Part shown: piece after piece, positions 34,809-43,791 of the stretch
Layout of the letters: the number at the start of each line of letters is the position of its first letter
Position numbering within the stretch: position 1 is the first letter of the stretch
From: JAAFJT01 sp043744275
GTDB lineage: Bacteria; Bacteroidota; Bacteroidia; Chitinophagales; Saprospiraceae
NCBI GenBank assembly: GCA_043744275.1
Contig: JAYTUY010000109.1
Span: forward strand, 17,956-81,955
DNA length: 64,000 nt
Direction of reading: 5' to 3'
Made by a program: the position numbers and the translations under genes
Notes under the pieces: generated by a model
Databases searched by the model: none
Told to the model about the DNA's origin: nothing
The model's input: the letters and a program-made list of their open reading frames with translations, nothing else

Positions 34809-34964
34809 GAGTCCAGCGGACTCCCACGTTTGTAGCACAATTAACCGAACCGTTCCACGAGTCCAGCGGACTCGCACCTAATGGGCTAAAAATATGTGCG
34901 AGTCCGCTGGACTCGTGAAAAGCGACTTTTGTTTTCTCTACAAACGTGGGAGTCCGCTGGACTC
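34809..34964. repeat. Nested perfect inverted repeats built from GAGTCCAGCGGACTC
   Basis: Outer arms 34809-34835 and 34938-34964 are a 27-bp perfect inverted repeat. Inner arms 34856-34877 and 34896-34917 are 22-bp perfect. Each of the four arms includes the 15-base near-palindrome GAGTCC-AGC-GGACTC. The nesting would give a double stem-loop. It stands between two minus-strand genes and is bracketed by two dispersed-word copies (34774 and 35016). Confidence 0.9.
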
Positions 34965-35044
34965 AATAATAATTAGGGAATAGTTAGAGCATTTTGATTA
35001 TAAAAATGGGTTTTTACTGAGGGGTGCTACTAAAGGCAATTATA

Positions 35045-35815
35045 CTATTCCATCGGTTCAACAATCGTAAACCCTTTATCATCAAATGCTAAAAATTTTT
35101 CATTTTTTAATCCTTTTAACTCTGATGAATAATTGCCCAATATTGTAACTTCATTTGTATTTCTATTCCAATAGAAAAAAGTTGTTTTATGATCATAACT
35201 TGAATGAAATATTATATTATTTTCTTTGCTCGTCATAGCAGATGCCCCTAAAAATGTGTCGGGGGCTTCAAACGCATTCCATTTATAATTATCAAGATTT
35301 AATTCATAAACTTTAAATTCAGTATATGCATAGAATAATATTCCATTTACGCCATGTTTGCAAATGCAATAACAATCAATAATTTCCGCAGAACCAATAC
35401 TTTCATTGAATCCAAATTCAAGGTGTCCTTGAAAATTAAATACTGCTAAACCACTATTATTAGGTCCGTTTTCACCTAAAACACCTTCGTCAAAATAAGT
35501 CATGACTATTTTATCTCTTTGAATGACTATATCTTGAATCCCATCACCTGCAAGAAATCTATTAACTAATTGTCCATTAAAATCATAAATATACCCATTC
35601 AAATTATTTATTAATCGACTATCAGCAATCAAAAAAATATCATTATTGAGCTTACGAATGAGAGGAAACTTAAATTTTTCATTAACTCTGAATTTTAAAT
35701 TATCTGAAATAACTTCATTATTATCAGTAATTCCTATAAAACTATTGAACTCATCCACATCAAGATTGAGAATTTTACTATTACCCACATCTATATAAGT
35801 AGTATTTGCTTTCAT
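35045..35815 (-). CDS. Hypothetical protein, propeller-like
   Basis: 256 residues without a signal peptide. Strand-rich text with repeated turns (YDFNGQLVNRF, VFNFQGHLEFGF, YELNLDNYKW) spaced about 45 residues suggests a beta-propeller of five or so blades. No catalytic motif or family is recognised. It has AT-rich codon use compared with its neighbours and no internal dispersed word. It may be accessory. Confidence 0.55.
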   Translation of the reverse strand: MKANTTYIDVGNSKILNLDVDEFNSFIGITDNNEVISDNLKFRVNEKFKFPLIRKLNNDIFLIADSRLINNLNGYIYDFNGQLVNRFLAGDGIQDIVIQRDKIVMTYFDEGVLGENGPNNSGLAVFNFQGHLEFGFNESIGSAEIIDCYCICKHGVNGILFYAYTEFKVYELNLDNYKWNAFEAPDTFLGASAMTSKENNIIFHSSYDHKTTFFYWNRNTNEVTILGNYSSELKGLKNEKFLAFDDKGFTIVEPME

Positions 35816-35886
35816 CCTAATTTTTTTGAATTTTACGATAAATGAATGGCATTATTTACGAACGCTCATTTCCTAATTCCCAACTC

Positions 35887-37977
35887 CTAATTCCTAATTC
35901 TCTCCACTCTCACCGCCACATTACTAAAAGCCGCATTCCCCGTCAACTCATCTAAAACAAACTCATCCGTCAAGTCATTGACACTCACACCCGCGTGTTG
36001 TTGTGCAATGTCGAGTTGCACGCCTTTACGCGCATGACCGTAGCCGTGTGGCATACTCACGACGCCGCGCATCATTGTATCAGTCAATTCAGCGGCGACT
36101 TCCACACTGCCCACACGGGAAGATATTTTCACAACTTGTTGATTATCAATGCCTAACGCATGGGCATCTTCGGGATGTATCATCAGCGTACATCTGTTGC
36201 GCCCTCTGACCAATCGAGCGGAATTGTGCATCCATGAATTATTATCCCTCAAATGCCGTCTGCCAATCATGAGCAGCGGATACTGAGGGGTCGGTTTTTT
36301 ATCCATTGCTGCCTTCACTCTTTCTAAATCTTGAACCAATAAATCGGGCACAAGATGTATTTTTTTATCGGCTGTCAAAAGGCGTTCGGGCAAGCAGGGT
36401 TGCAGTGCACCTAAGTCAATGCCATGTGGATTCTCCTTTAATTTATCTAAAGTCAAGGCATGTCTGCCGTACATCAAACCCATGTTGAGTTTCACTTCTG
36501 GCGGTTCGGGCGTAAATTCCTCTTCGTTGCCGCTGAACGCATTCGCCAATTCCTGAAAAATTTCCCAATCATATTTTGCTCCTGCCGATTTTGGAAACAA
36601 GGCTTCCGAATATTTAGCGGTGTTGCGAATCGCTAAAGCATGGAAAGTGATGTCGTAATGCGTATTTTCTAAACCTGTGGCGGGCGGTAAAATAATATCG
36701 GCATGGCGAGTCGTTTCATTGATGTAAATATCAAAAGCGACCATATATTCCAATTTTTCAAACGCTTTTTCCAATTGTCCACCGTTGGGTGTGGACAAAA
36801 TAGGGTTGCCACAACTCGTCATCATGGCTCGAATTTGACCATCCCCCTCAGTCAAAATCTCCTCAGCCAAAGCAGCGACGGGCAATTCACTCATAAACTC
36901 AGGCAAATTCCGCACGCGACTGCGCCAACGCCCGATGACAGGCGGTGCTTTGGTCGGTCGCACAATATCGAAAGCAGGGGCGGTAAACATTGCACCGCCC
37001 GCCTTATCAAAATTATCAGTAATAATATTCAACACATTAATCAGCCATTGACTCACACCCCCAAACGCTTGCGTGGATACACCCATACGACCATAACAAA
37101 CAGCCGATTTAGCCGCCGCAAATTCCCTCGCCAAACGCTCAATATTGGCGGCAGAAATGCCTGTTTGAGCGGCTATTTTTTCAGGAGAATAATTTTCAAC
37201 AATTTGTTTTATTTTATTGACCCCCTCAGTAAAAGCTTCATTTTTACCCAATTTCACAAGGTTTTCCTTGAAAATAACGTGAATCATACCCAAAAGCAGG
37301 AACACATCGCTGCCCGGGCGGATGGCATGGTGCTCGGTTGCCTTCTCCGCTGTCTCCGTCAATCGAGGGTCAATCACGACCACTTTACCGCCCCGTTTTT
37401 CAACGGCTTGAAGGCGGTGCGTGACATCGGGAGCAGTCATAATGCTCCCATTGGAAGCAACAGGATTGCCGCCGATGATGAGCCAATAATCTGTATGGTC
37501 AATGTCTGGAATGGGCAACAGAAAATAATGCCCGAACATGAGCAAGGCAGCAAAATGATGCGGCAATTGGTCGGTAGAGGTCGCCGAAAACATGTTTTTT
37601 GTTTTCAATAATCTAAAAAAAGTAGGCGAAAACATGGTTGTTCCCAAATTATGAATAGACGGGTTGCCTTGATAGACACCCACCGCATTATTGCCATGTT
37701 TTGCTTGAATTTCCTTCAATTTACCCACTATTTCGCTATAAGCCGCTTCCCAACTGATGGGTTTCCAACCGTCCGCCGTGCGTTTGACAGGTGTTTTCAA
37801 GCGGTTCGGGTCTTCATAAATATCCTTCATTGCCACCGCTTTTGGGCAAATATGCCCTCGGCTGAATGCGTCGTTTTTATCGCCAGCGATGGTGGTGATG
37901 GTGCCGTTTTCGGTTTTAATTTCGAGTCCGCACATGGCTTCACAGAGGTTGCAGGTGCGATAATGGGTTGTTGTCAT
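35887..37977 (-). CDS. Molybdopterin-dependent oxidoreductase
   Basis: 696 residues from ATG 37977; an in-frame TTG 9 bases earlier is less likely. The N-terminal 4Fe-4S site is C9-x2-C12-x3-C16-x27-C44. The bis-MGD binding body and the C-terminal molydopterin dinucleotide-binding domain (about residues 575-690, LMIGRRHLRDNNSWMHN) follow. It belongs to the formate dehydrogenase/assimilatory nitrate reductase superfamily (DMSO reductase type). It has no Tat signal, so it is cytoplasmic. No partner subunits or cofactor genes are nearby and the substrate is unknown. Word copies: 36282 (TPQY), 36842 (degenerate) and 37220 (FTEGV). Confidence 0.88.
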   Translation of the reverse strand: MTTTHYRTCNLCEAMCGLEIKTENGTITTIAGDKNDAFSRGHICPKAVAMKDIYEDPNRLKTPVKRTADGWKPISWEAAYSEIVGKLKEIQAKHGNNAVGVYQGNPSIHNLGTTMFSPTFFRLLKTKNMFSATSTDQLPHHFAALLMFGHYFLLPIPDIDHTDYWLIIGGNPVASNGSIMTAPDVTHRLQAVEKRGGKVVVIDPRLTETAEKATEHHAIRPGSDVFLLLGMIHVIFKENLVKLGKNEAFTEGVNKIKQIVENYSPEKIAAQTGISAANIERLAREFAAAKSAVCYGRMGVSTQAFGGVSQWLINVLNIITDNFDKAGGAMFTAPAFDIVRPTKAPPVIGRWRSRVRNLPEFMSELPVAALAEEILTEGDGQIRAMMTSCGNPILSTPNGGQLEKAFEKLEYMVAFDIYINETTRHADIILPPATGLENTHYDITFHALAIRNTAKYSEALFPKSAGAKYDWEIFQELANAFSGNEEEFTPEPPEVKLNMGLMYGRHALTLDKLKENPHGIDLGALQPCLPERLLTADKKIHLVPDLLVQDLERVKAAMDKKPTPQYPLLMIGRRHLRDNNSWMHNSARLVRGRNRCTLMIHPEDAHALGIDNQQVVKISSRVGSVEVAAELTDTMMRGVVSMPHGYGHARKGVQLDIAQQHAGVSVNDLTDEFVLDELTGNAAFSNVAVRVERIRN

Positions 37978-38091
37978 GAATGTCAAATTTTAAATATTTT
38001 AAAAACTTTTAAAAATAGACATTCTTTTGTTACCCCTCAGTATTTCATTGAAATTTAATGAAATATATTGAAACATCGCTACGTGTAGGAG

Positions 38092-38136
38092 ACCACGAAT
38101 TTTACGAATTAACGAATTTTACCAATTTATATGTTG
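38092..38136. repeat. Single arm related to the inverted repeat at 21.5 kb
   Basis: CCACGAATTTTACGAATT followed by ACGAAT and a ATGTTGA end. It matches the right arm at 21542-21588 with several differences. The partner arm is missing here. Confidence 0.55.
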
Positions 38137-38166
38137 ATTCTACGTGTTGACAAAGACATTTTTGAT

Positions 38167-38174
38167 TAAATTTG
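38167..38174 (+). promoter_or_regulatory. Candidate -7 box of the lipoprotein gene
   Basis: TAAATTTG, 45 bases before ATG 38220. Confidence 0.4.
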
Positions 38175-38219
38175 TCATGAAAACAAACATTTTCATCATT
38201 CATAACTCATCATTCTCTA

Positions 38220-38936
38220 ATGCACTACAAAAATTTACTTTTCAATTTTATTATTATATGCCTTTTATGGTCAAGTTGCACCATCCCGCACACTGTTTTA
38301 ACCTCCAATCGGCAGCCTGTCGAGATTCGCACCCTCAAAATTGCCCGCCCTTTGGTCATTTTAGATGTCATTGGCTCGACGGAAAATGAAGATACCAGCA
38401 CTAAATTTTCTATCGACATGGAGAACAAAATCATGGATGCGGTGGAGGATGTGCTGCCTGAAAATATTCAATACAGCTATCTTGTCCTCAAGGATTCAAG
38501 CATGTCGTTGGTAGATAGCAGCTTGACGGTCTTGAAAAATAAAATCTTGATTTCAGGGGATTATGACAGTGAAATCCCACAACCATTGAAGGAGGTAATG
38601 ACAAAAGATTCGATTCCCTATCTGCTTTGGGTACACGCGGACGGCTACGAAATGACGCGTAAAACGTATAAATTGGAAAGAACAAGCTCCATTCTTCTGG
38701 GTGTTGTCGGTGCTTTACTCGGCGGTGATGTTCAAGCAACGCCTTCAAGAGGCGACGCTCGTTTGGTGGGTTTTATAGTTGATAGAGATGAAAATAATGT
38801 GGCTTTTTTTAAAATTATCAACATTCAAAACAAGTATATTTCTGAAACTGCCAACGTCAATAAAGCCATTATTGACTTATTCGATGGCTATTTTTACAAG
38901 TATAAAAAAGGGCAATTTGAGGTTATCAAACATTAA
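38220..38936 (+). CDS. Lipoprotein of unknown function
   Basis: 238 residues. The lipoprotein signal ends in LWSSC (Cys20). A mixed alpha/beta domain follows with LDVIGSTENEDTS and a Gly-rich hydrophobic stretch near 160 (ILLGVVGALLGGD) that may be a membrane-touching hairpin. No family is recognised. The gene is free of the dispersed word. It lies upstream of the two-component genes but 297 bases away, so it is probably independent. Confidence 0.6.
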   Translation: MHYKNLLFNFIIICLLWSSCTIPHTVLTSNRQPVEIRTLKIARPLVILDVIGSTENEDTSTKFSIDMENKIMDAVEDVLPENIQYSYLVLKDSSMSLVDSSLTVLKNKILISGDYDSEIPQPLKEVMTKDSIPYLLWVHADGYEMTRKTYKLERTSSILLGVVGALLGGDVQATPSRGDARLVGFIVDRDENNVAFFKIINIQNKYISETANVNKAIIDLFDGYFYKYKKGQFEVIKH

Positions 38937-39233
38937 ACATTTGGGGATTGTACTTTCAATTATTTTTCCCTACTTCAGCGATATCATCTGTTTTATCCAA
39001 TATCCGTCAGGGCTTGCCCTTTTTTAATTTTCAATTTATCAATGCTTTGATTTTTAATTTTAAAATATTCCTGCAAATTTCAGCTTATTAAATACCTCAA
39101 ACAATAGTTATTTCTAACCAATAAGTTTTTTGTCCCCCCCTCAGTATTTTGAAGTAAAAAACGCTTTTTATAGTTAAAAATAACTATTTTAAAAAACAAA
39201 ATATGTTGTAATATTGCATCTAAACTAAAGACG

Positions 39234-39830
39234 ATGAAAATTGCTTTTTTTGATGACCACCAGATTGTTTTAGATGCTATGACTCAATATTTCAAGCAAA
39301 AAAAAGGCGTCGAGGTAGTAGGTACTGCAAAAAATAGCCTTGATTTTATTAATTTATTGAAAAAAAATGAAGTAGATATTGCCATTTCAGACGTATTGAC
39401 AGAAGAAGAATTGGGCTTAGAAATGTTTGAAGAAATACAATCTTTGAAACTGCCCGTGAAAGTGGTGGCTTATAGCAGCATTCATTCGGAATTTGTACAA
39501 CAATTTTTATTCGATTATGGTGTAGTCGCATTTGTGAATAAAAAAGACAGTTTGGATACGCTGTGGGATACTGTCGAAATTGCTTATCTGACGACACAAT
39601 ATCGCAAAAAATATACTCTTGAAACACCTCCCCCGCACCTAACCAATAAAGAAAAAGACATCGCCCGATACCTTGCAAAAGGGCTTGTGGCTAAAGAAAT
39701 TGCCACCTTGACAAATAACTCTGTAAACACGATTAACAATCAAAAAAACAACTTAATCGCTAAGTTTAATTGTACGAACTCCGTAGAATTGGTGCTCAAA
39801 CTGACGAACATGGGATACTTAAAATTATAA
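39234..39830 (+). CDS. LuxR/NarL-family response regulator
   Basis: 198 residues. Receiver domain 1-120 with the acidic pair Asp7/Asp8, phospho-acceptor Asp53 (ISDVLTEE) and Lys in NKKDS near residue 103. The LuxR-type HTH is at about 136-195 (LTNKEKDIARYLAKGL). It binds DNA as a dimer when phosphorylated. The histidine kinase gene follows after 26 bases, making a cognate pair. Neither gene has a target evident from context. Confidence 0.9.
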   Translation: MKIAFFDDHQIVLDAMTQYFKQKKGVEVVGTAKNSLDFINLLKKNEVDIAISDVLTEEELGLEMFEEIQSLKLPVKVVAYSSIHSEFVQQFLFDYGVVAFVNKKDSLDTLWDTVEIAYLTTQYRKKYTLETPPPHLTNKEKDIARYLAKGLVAKEIATLTNNSVNTINNQKNNLIAKFNCTNSVELVLKLTNMGYLKL

Positions 39831-39856
39831 ATTTGACTATCATTTAAAATGTTCCG

Positions 39857-41452
39857 ATGTATAAACTATTGCTATTCGCCCTCTTGCTTTTTTCTCTTTT
39901 TGTAAAAGCCCAACCCGCCCACATTGTGGCTTTGGAAGAACAAGTATATCAACTTAATAATGCTTTAAAATATACGGAATCGCAGAAGCTTTTGCAGGAA
40001 TTTTTAGCACAAGCTGACAGAACAAATGAAGATAGGTACTATGCCAATCTCTTTCTTTCTTATACCCGAAAACGCTTGTTTGACTACGACAATGCCTTAA
40101 AACACTTGGATATTGCCTTGTCTTTTGGTGAGCAAACGCCTCAAAAAGACTATTTTATTGCTAATAGTCAATGTCAAAAAGCCTTAGTGTATTTTGATAT
40201 TCAGAAGTATAAACAGGCTGATAGTTTAATGCAAATTTTATCTAAAAACAAGTATGAACACTTAAATGCCGAGTATCAATCCAAGATAATCATGCAAGAA
40301 GCTTATTTGTTGTATTTGGGTAAAAAGTATGAGAATGCTGAAAAAAAATACGACCAAGCTCTCGAATTACTGAGGGGGTCAAGCCCATGCGACTTGCCAA
40401 TGATTTATACTAAAAAAATGGAGCTCTATGATGCTATGGGCGATACAACAAAATTAAAAAAAGCCTATCTGATGTCGTTAAGATATGCCGATTCTTGTAA
40501 AATCGTCAAATACACCATTTATACCAAAGAAGTCTTTGCCAATGTCTTGCTGAATCAACATGGAATGAACCCTTTGATGGGGGAATTGGACAGCTTGCAT
40601 AAGGTTTATAAGGAAAAAGAACACCTCAAAGAATTGGAGGATATGGAAAAACGCCACGCAGAAAACTTGAAAGAGGTAGAATTGAAAAGTAAACAGCGAC
40701 AAATTTTCTTGTTGAGTATTATTGCTTTTGGTTTATTGTTGGCTTTAGGCGTTTTGATTTATTTCGTCTGGTTTATTCGCAAGCAACGCAATATAATTCA
40801 ACAGAACAATGCTGTCAATGAACATTTGATAGGCATTATTTCACACGACATTAAAGAGCCCTTATTGGGTGTCAGTTTGCTGCTCAAAAAAATGGTTATC
40901 AAAGACCCCTTGTTACAACAAGTCTCTAACAGTTTGACGCAACAAATTGGCTCGGTCAATAGCCTACTTAATAATTTATTGAACCTTAAAAAATTGCAAA
41001 AAACTGCTAATACTATTGAAAATTGTAAAGTTGCACCCATTGTAGAACAGGTGATTAAGGAGATACACCACCACAGCGAACAAAAAAAATTGCACATTAG
41101 AAATACCCTTTCGCCCACTACAGAATTGCCCATTTCAGCTGAAAAACTGCATATTATTCTTAAAAACCTCTTGAATAATGCCATAAAATTTAGTTTTTCT
41201 GACGGCGAAATTCAGTTCATGGATATTTCCAATGGTATCACTATCAAAGATTTTGGTACAGGCATGAGCATAGAAAATCAAAATCTCTTATTGCATCAAG
41301 TCATGAAAGCAGAATCAGGTACGCTCAATGAAAAAGGCAACGGCATGGGGCTTTATTTGATTGGGCAATTGATACAAAATAGCCGAGTTGCTATTGTGTT
41401 TTCTTCAGTTTTGGGAGTAGGTACAGAAGTTAAGATTTGTTCAAAACAATAA
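39857..41452 (+). CDS. TPR-containing sensor histidine kinase
   Basis: 531 residues. A signal peptide (about 1-19) precedes a periplasmic TPR-like sensor region (about 20-260) and a coiled linker. One membrane helix lies at about 281-304. The HisKA-like dimerisation helix has the H-box ISHDIKEP (His330), and the HATPase has NLLNNAIKF (N box), DFGTGMS (G1) and GNGMGLYL (G2). Periplasmic TPR kinases of this plan are common in Bacteroidota. The word copy at 40369 is read LLRGS in the TPR region. Confidence 0.9.
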   Translation: MYKLLLFALLLFSLFVKAQPAHIVALEEQVYQLNNALKYTESQKLLQEFLAQADRTNEDRYYANLFLSYTRKRLFDYDNALKHLDIALSFGEQTPQKDYFIANSQCQKALVYFDIQKYKQADSLMQILSKNKYEHLNAEYQSKIIMQEAYLLYLGKKYENAEKKYDQALELLRGSSPCDLPMIYTKKMELYDAMGDTTKLKKAYLMSLRYADSCKIVKYTIYTKEVFANVLLNQHGMNPLMGELDSLHKVYKEKEHLKELEDMEKRHAENLKEVELKSKQRQIFLLSIIAFGLLLALGVLIYFVWFIRKQRNIIQQNNAVNEHLIGIISHDIKEPLLGVSLLLKKMVIKDPLLQQVSNSLTQQIGSVNSLLNNLLNLKKLQKTANTIENCKVAPIVEQVIKEIHHHSEQKKLHIRNTLSPTTELPISAEKLHIILKNLLNNAIKFSFSDGEIQFMDISNGITIKDFGTGMSIENQNLLLHQVMKAESGTLNEKGNGMGLYLIGQLIQNSRVAIVFSSVLGVGTEVKICSKQ

Positions 41453-41469
41453 AATTTATAGATAAAAAA

Positions 41470-41497
41470 AGCCCAATAGTTATAAGACTAATGGGCT
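41470..41497 (-). terminator. Terminator of the giant surface-protein gene
   Basis: AGCCCAATAG (41470-41479) pairs with CTAATGGGCT (41488-41497), one mismatch. On the minus strand it is followed by TTTTTTT. The same AGCCCAAT hairpin recurs at 48093-48119. Confidence 0.75.
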
Positions 41498-41580
41498 AAG
41501 TATTTAAATATTCACTTATGAAAGGTTTCCTTTTAAATTTAATGGAGACTATACAGGTTTTTTAAATTTAATTTTTCAAA

Positions 41581-43791
41581 TCAATTTTTGATAATTTTTA
41601 TTTTCTCGCTATTATTCTCCAATTGCAAATAATAAATCCCTGCGGGCATATTTTCCAAGTGCAATTCATTTTGAGTAATCGTTACATTATACATTTGACC
41701 TAATGAATTGAACAATATTCCTTTATTTGAGGTAATATCTTGCCCTAATAATTTGATATTTCCATCACTTGGATTTGGATATGCTACTATGGTTTTAGTT
41801 TTTACATCACTATTCAAAGTAATCGTATTGGAGTATTTAAAATTACCTGAATAATCTACTTGCTTTAAGCGATAATAATTGATACCATAAAGCGGTTTTG
41901 TATCTGTAGCATAATAGTCGTGCGATTGTGTAGTTGTTCCAGCCCCTTGTACAAAATCCAATGTTTCATATCGTTTACCATCATCACTGCGCTCTACATA
42001 AAAGCCTTTATTGTCTTGCTCACTGGCAGTTGTCCACGATAAATAATTTCTACCCTCTGATGATTTACCTTTAAATGAAATCAACTCAACTGGCAGAGCT
42101 GAATTTTGTGCATTAGTACCAAAGAAGCCACTAAAGCCATTAACCACGAATGTTATTTCCCAACGGCTGGCAGCACTGTTCCAAACAATACTATCATCAC
42201 TTGGGTCAATAATAATTGGCGTACTTGCATAACCCGATATAGAACCATCTATACTTGTTCCACTGTATTTTTTAACTCTAAAATTGGCTTTACCTACTGC
42301 ATCAGTTGTATTAGCTGGCAATTTTTTAGTAGCGGATAGAATTACAGCATTATAATCGTCGAAATCTGCTTGAGTATAATACAAGGTAACTACCCCAGAA
42401 GATATATCTGGATTATTTGAAGGTGTTAATTGATGGTGACGCTTGATATAATCCGCTGGCTGTGTAGCTTCAAAATAAACAGCACTTTGAATATTGCCTG
42501 TAACAGGATAAAACCCTGCGACACCTGTATTAATAGGAAGCACCATAGCACTCTGCTTATCGCAAGTTGTACTTTCGAAGCAATTCATATCATTTTTGGA
42601 AAATGATTCCGAGTTATTTGTTATGGCTAATCCGCTAACATTTATTGTAACATCAATCTTGGCACGAGGTCCTTCGCAACCTACGGTAGTGGCATTTGCA
42701 ACCCAATAAGAGGTTGTTCCAACAGTAGCGGTGTTAGGAGATATTGCCGTTGTTGACCCTGTACCACCTGTTGCTACTGTGTACCATTTTAAATTAGTAC
42801 CAATTGCAGTTAAAGGATGTGTCATTGAGCCTTGACACAAACTGACTGTTGTGGCTTTCAAGGTAGGTGCAACAGGTGCATATACTTGTGAAGTCGTTAA
42901 AAAATTGGAAGTGCTGCCTGTTTTAGCAAAATTCTTCATTGTACCGTGTAAAGCTTTACTTGAAGCATCTGTAACAGTTGTGATGCTTGTATTATCACCT
43001 TCACTAAACCCTTGATTAAATTGATAATATAAAACAAGTTCTGCTGCATCAGAGGCTATTTCACAATTTCTGGAAGATGAAATTTGAGAAGCCGTGCGGA
43101 CAATATTCCATATTTTTACTTCATCTATTTGACCCGCAAAATAATTACTACCATTTGCTGAACCTATTGTAAGGGCAGAAGTAGCATCGGCAGGCGATTT
43201 TGTGTACATATCCATAGTGGCATTGCTTGCTTTAAGTACGCCATCCACGTAAACTTTTACAGTACCATAGGTGCCACCATAAACGTAAGTAACAGCTATA
43301 TGATGCCATTGCCCATCATTCACACTTGTATTAGAAGCCACTGTAGTATTCCCTTGGGTAAAAGAAGCTTTGCCAGCTTCGAGGAAAATTTTAAAACTAC
43401 CATCTGTATGTTCACCAGTAACACCACCCACCCAATAATCTTGACCATAATTGAACAACATACCTGAAGTGGCTGTGGTTTTCATCATGAGCTCAATGGT
43501 TCGAGCGTCACCACCTATGGGAATATTATTAGCAGGAGTCAAATAGACTTCATCATTGGAACCATCAAAATGCAAGTTTGTAGCGGTTGTATTGATTACA
43601 GTTACATCAATTTTCTTTCTGGCAGTTTCGCAGCCATTTGTTGTTGATGCCGCTACCCAATATTGTCGTACCCCTCGTAGTGGTGCTTGGGGTAGGTGTG
43701 CCAGCCAAAGCCGTTCCACCTGTTTCAGCGGTGTACCATTTGAGGTTAATACCCACAGCCGTAAGGGGTTGTGCAATGGCAAATTGGGCAT
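41581..43791 (-). pseudogene. Giant LamG/Ig-like T9SS surface protein, C-terminal piece (3 of 3)
   Basis: This frame continues the protein of the two upstream frames (to 47708). Real homology starts about residue 38 (RQYWVAASTTNGCE), where the Ig-like repeat resumes. A LamG/concanavalin-like domain follows (NLHFDGSNDEVYL, about 72-260), then another Ig-like unit (YWVANATTVGCEGPRAKIDV). After a spacer comes a fibronectin-like region with ISFKGKSSEGRNYLSWTTASEQDNKGF. The last 75 residues are a type A sorting domain (AYPNPSDGNIKLLG, ending KIKIIKN). The frame is entered through the damaged word copy at 43670. Whole gene: about 2,040 codons. Confidence 0.8.

Noticed and set aside
34809..34964. 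CRISPR array from the four GAGTCC-AGC-GGACTC units
   Set aside because: Units alternate in orientation, spacings differ, there is no spacer regularity and no cas genes are in the window.
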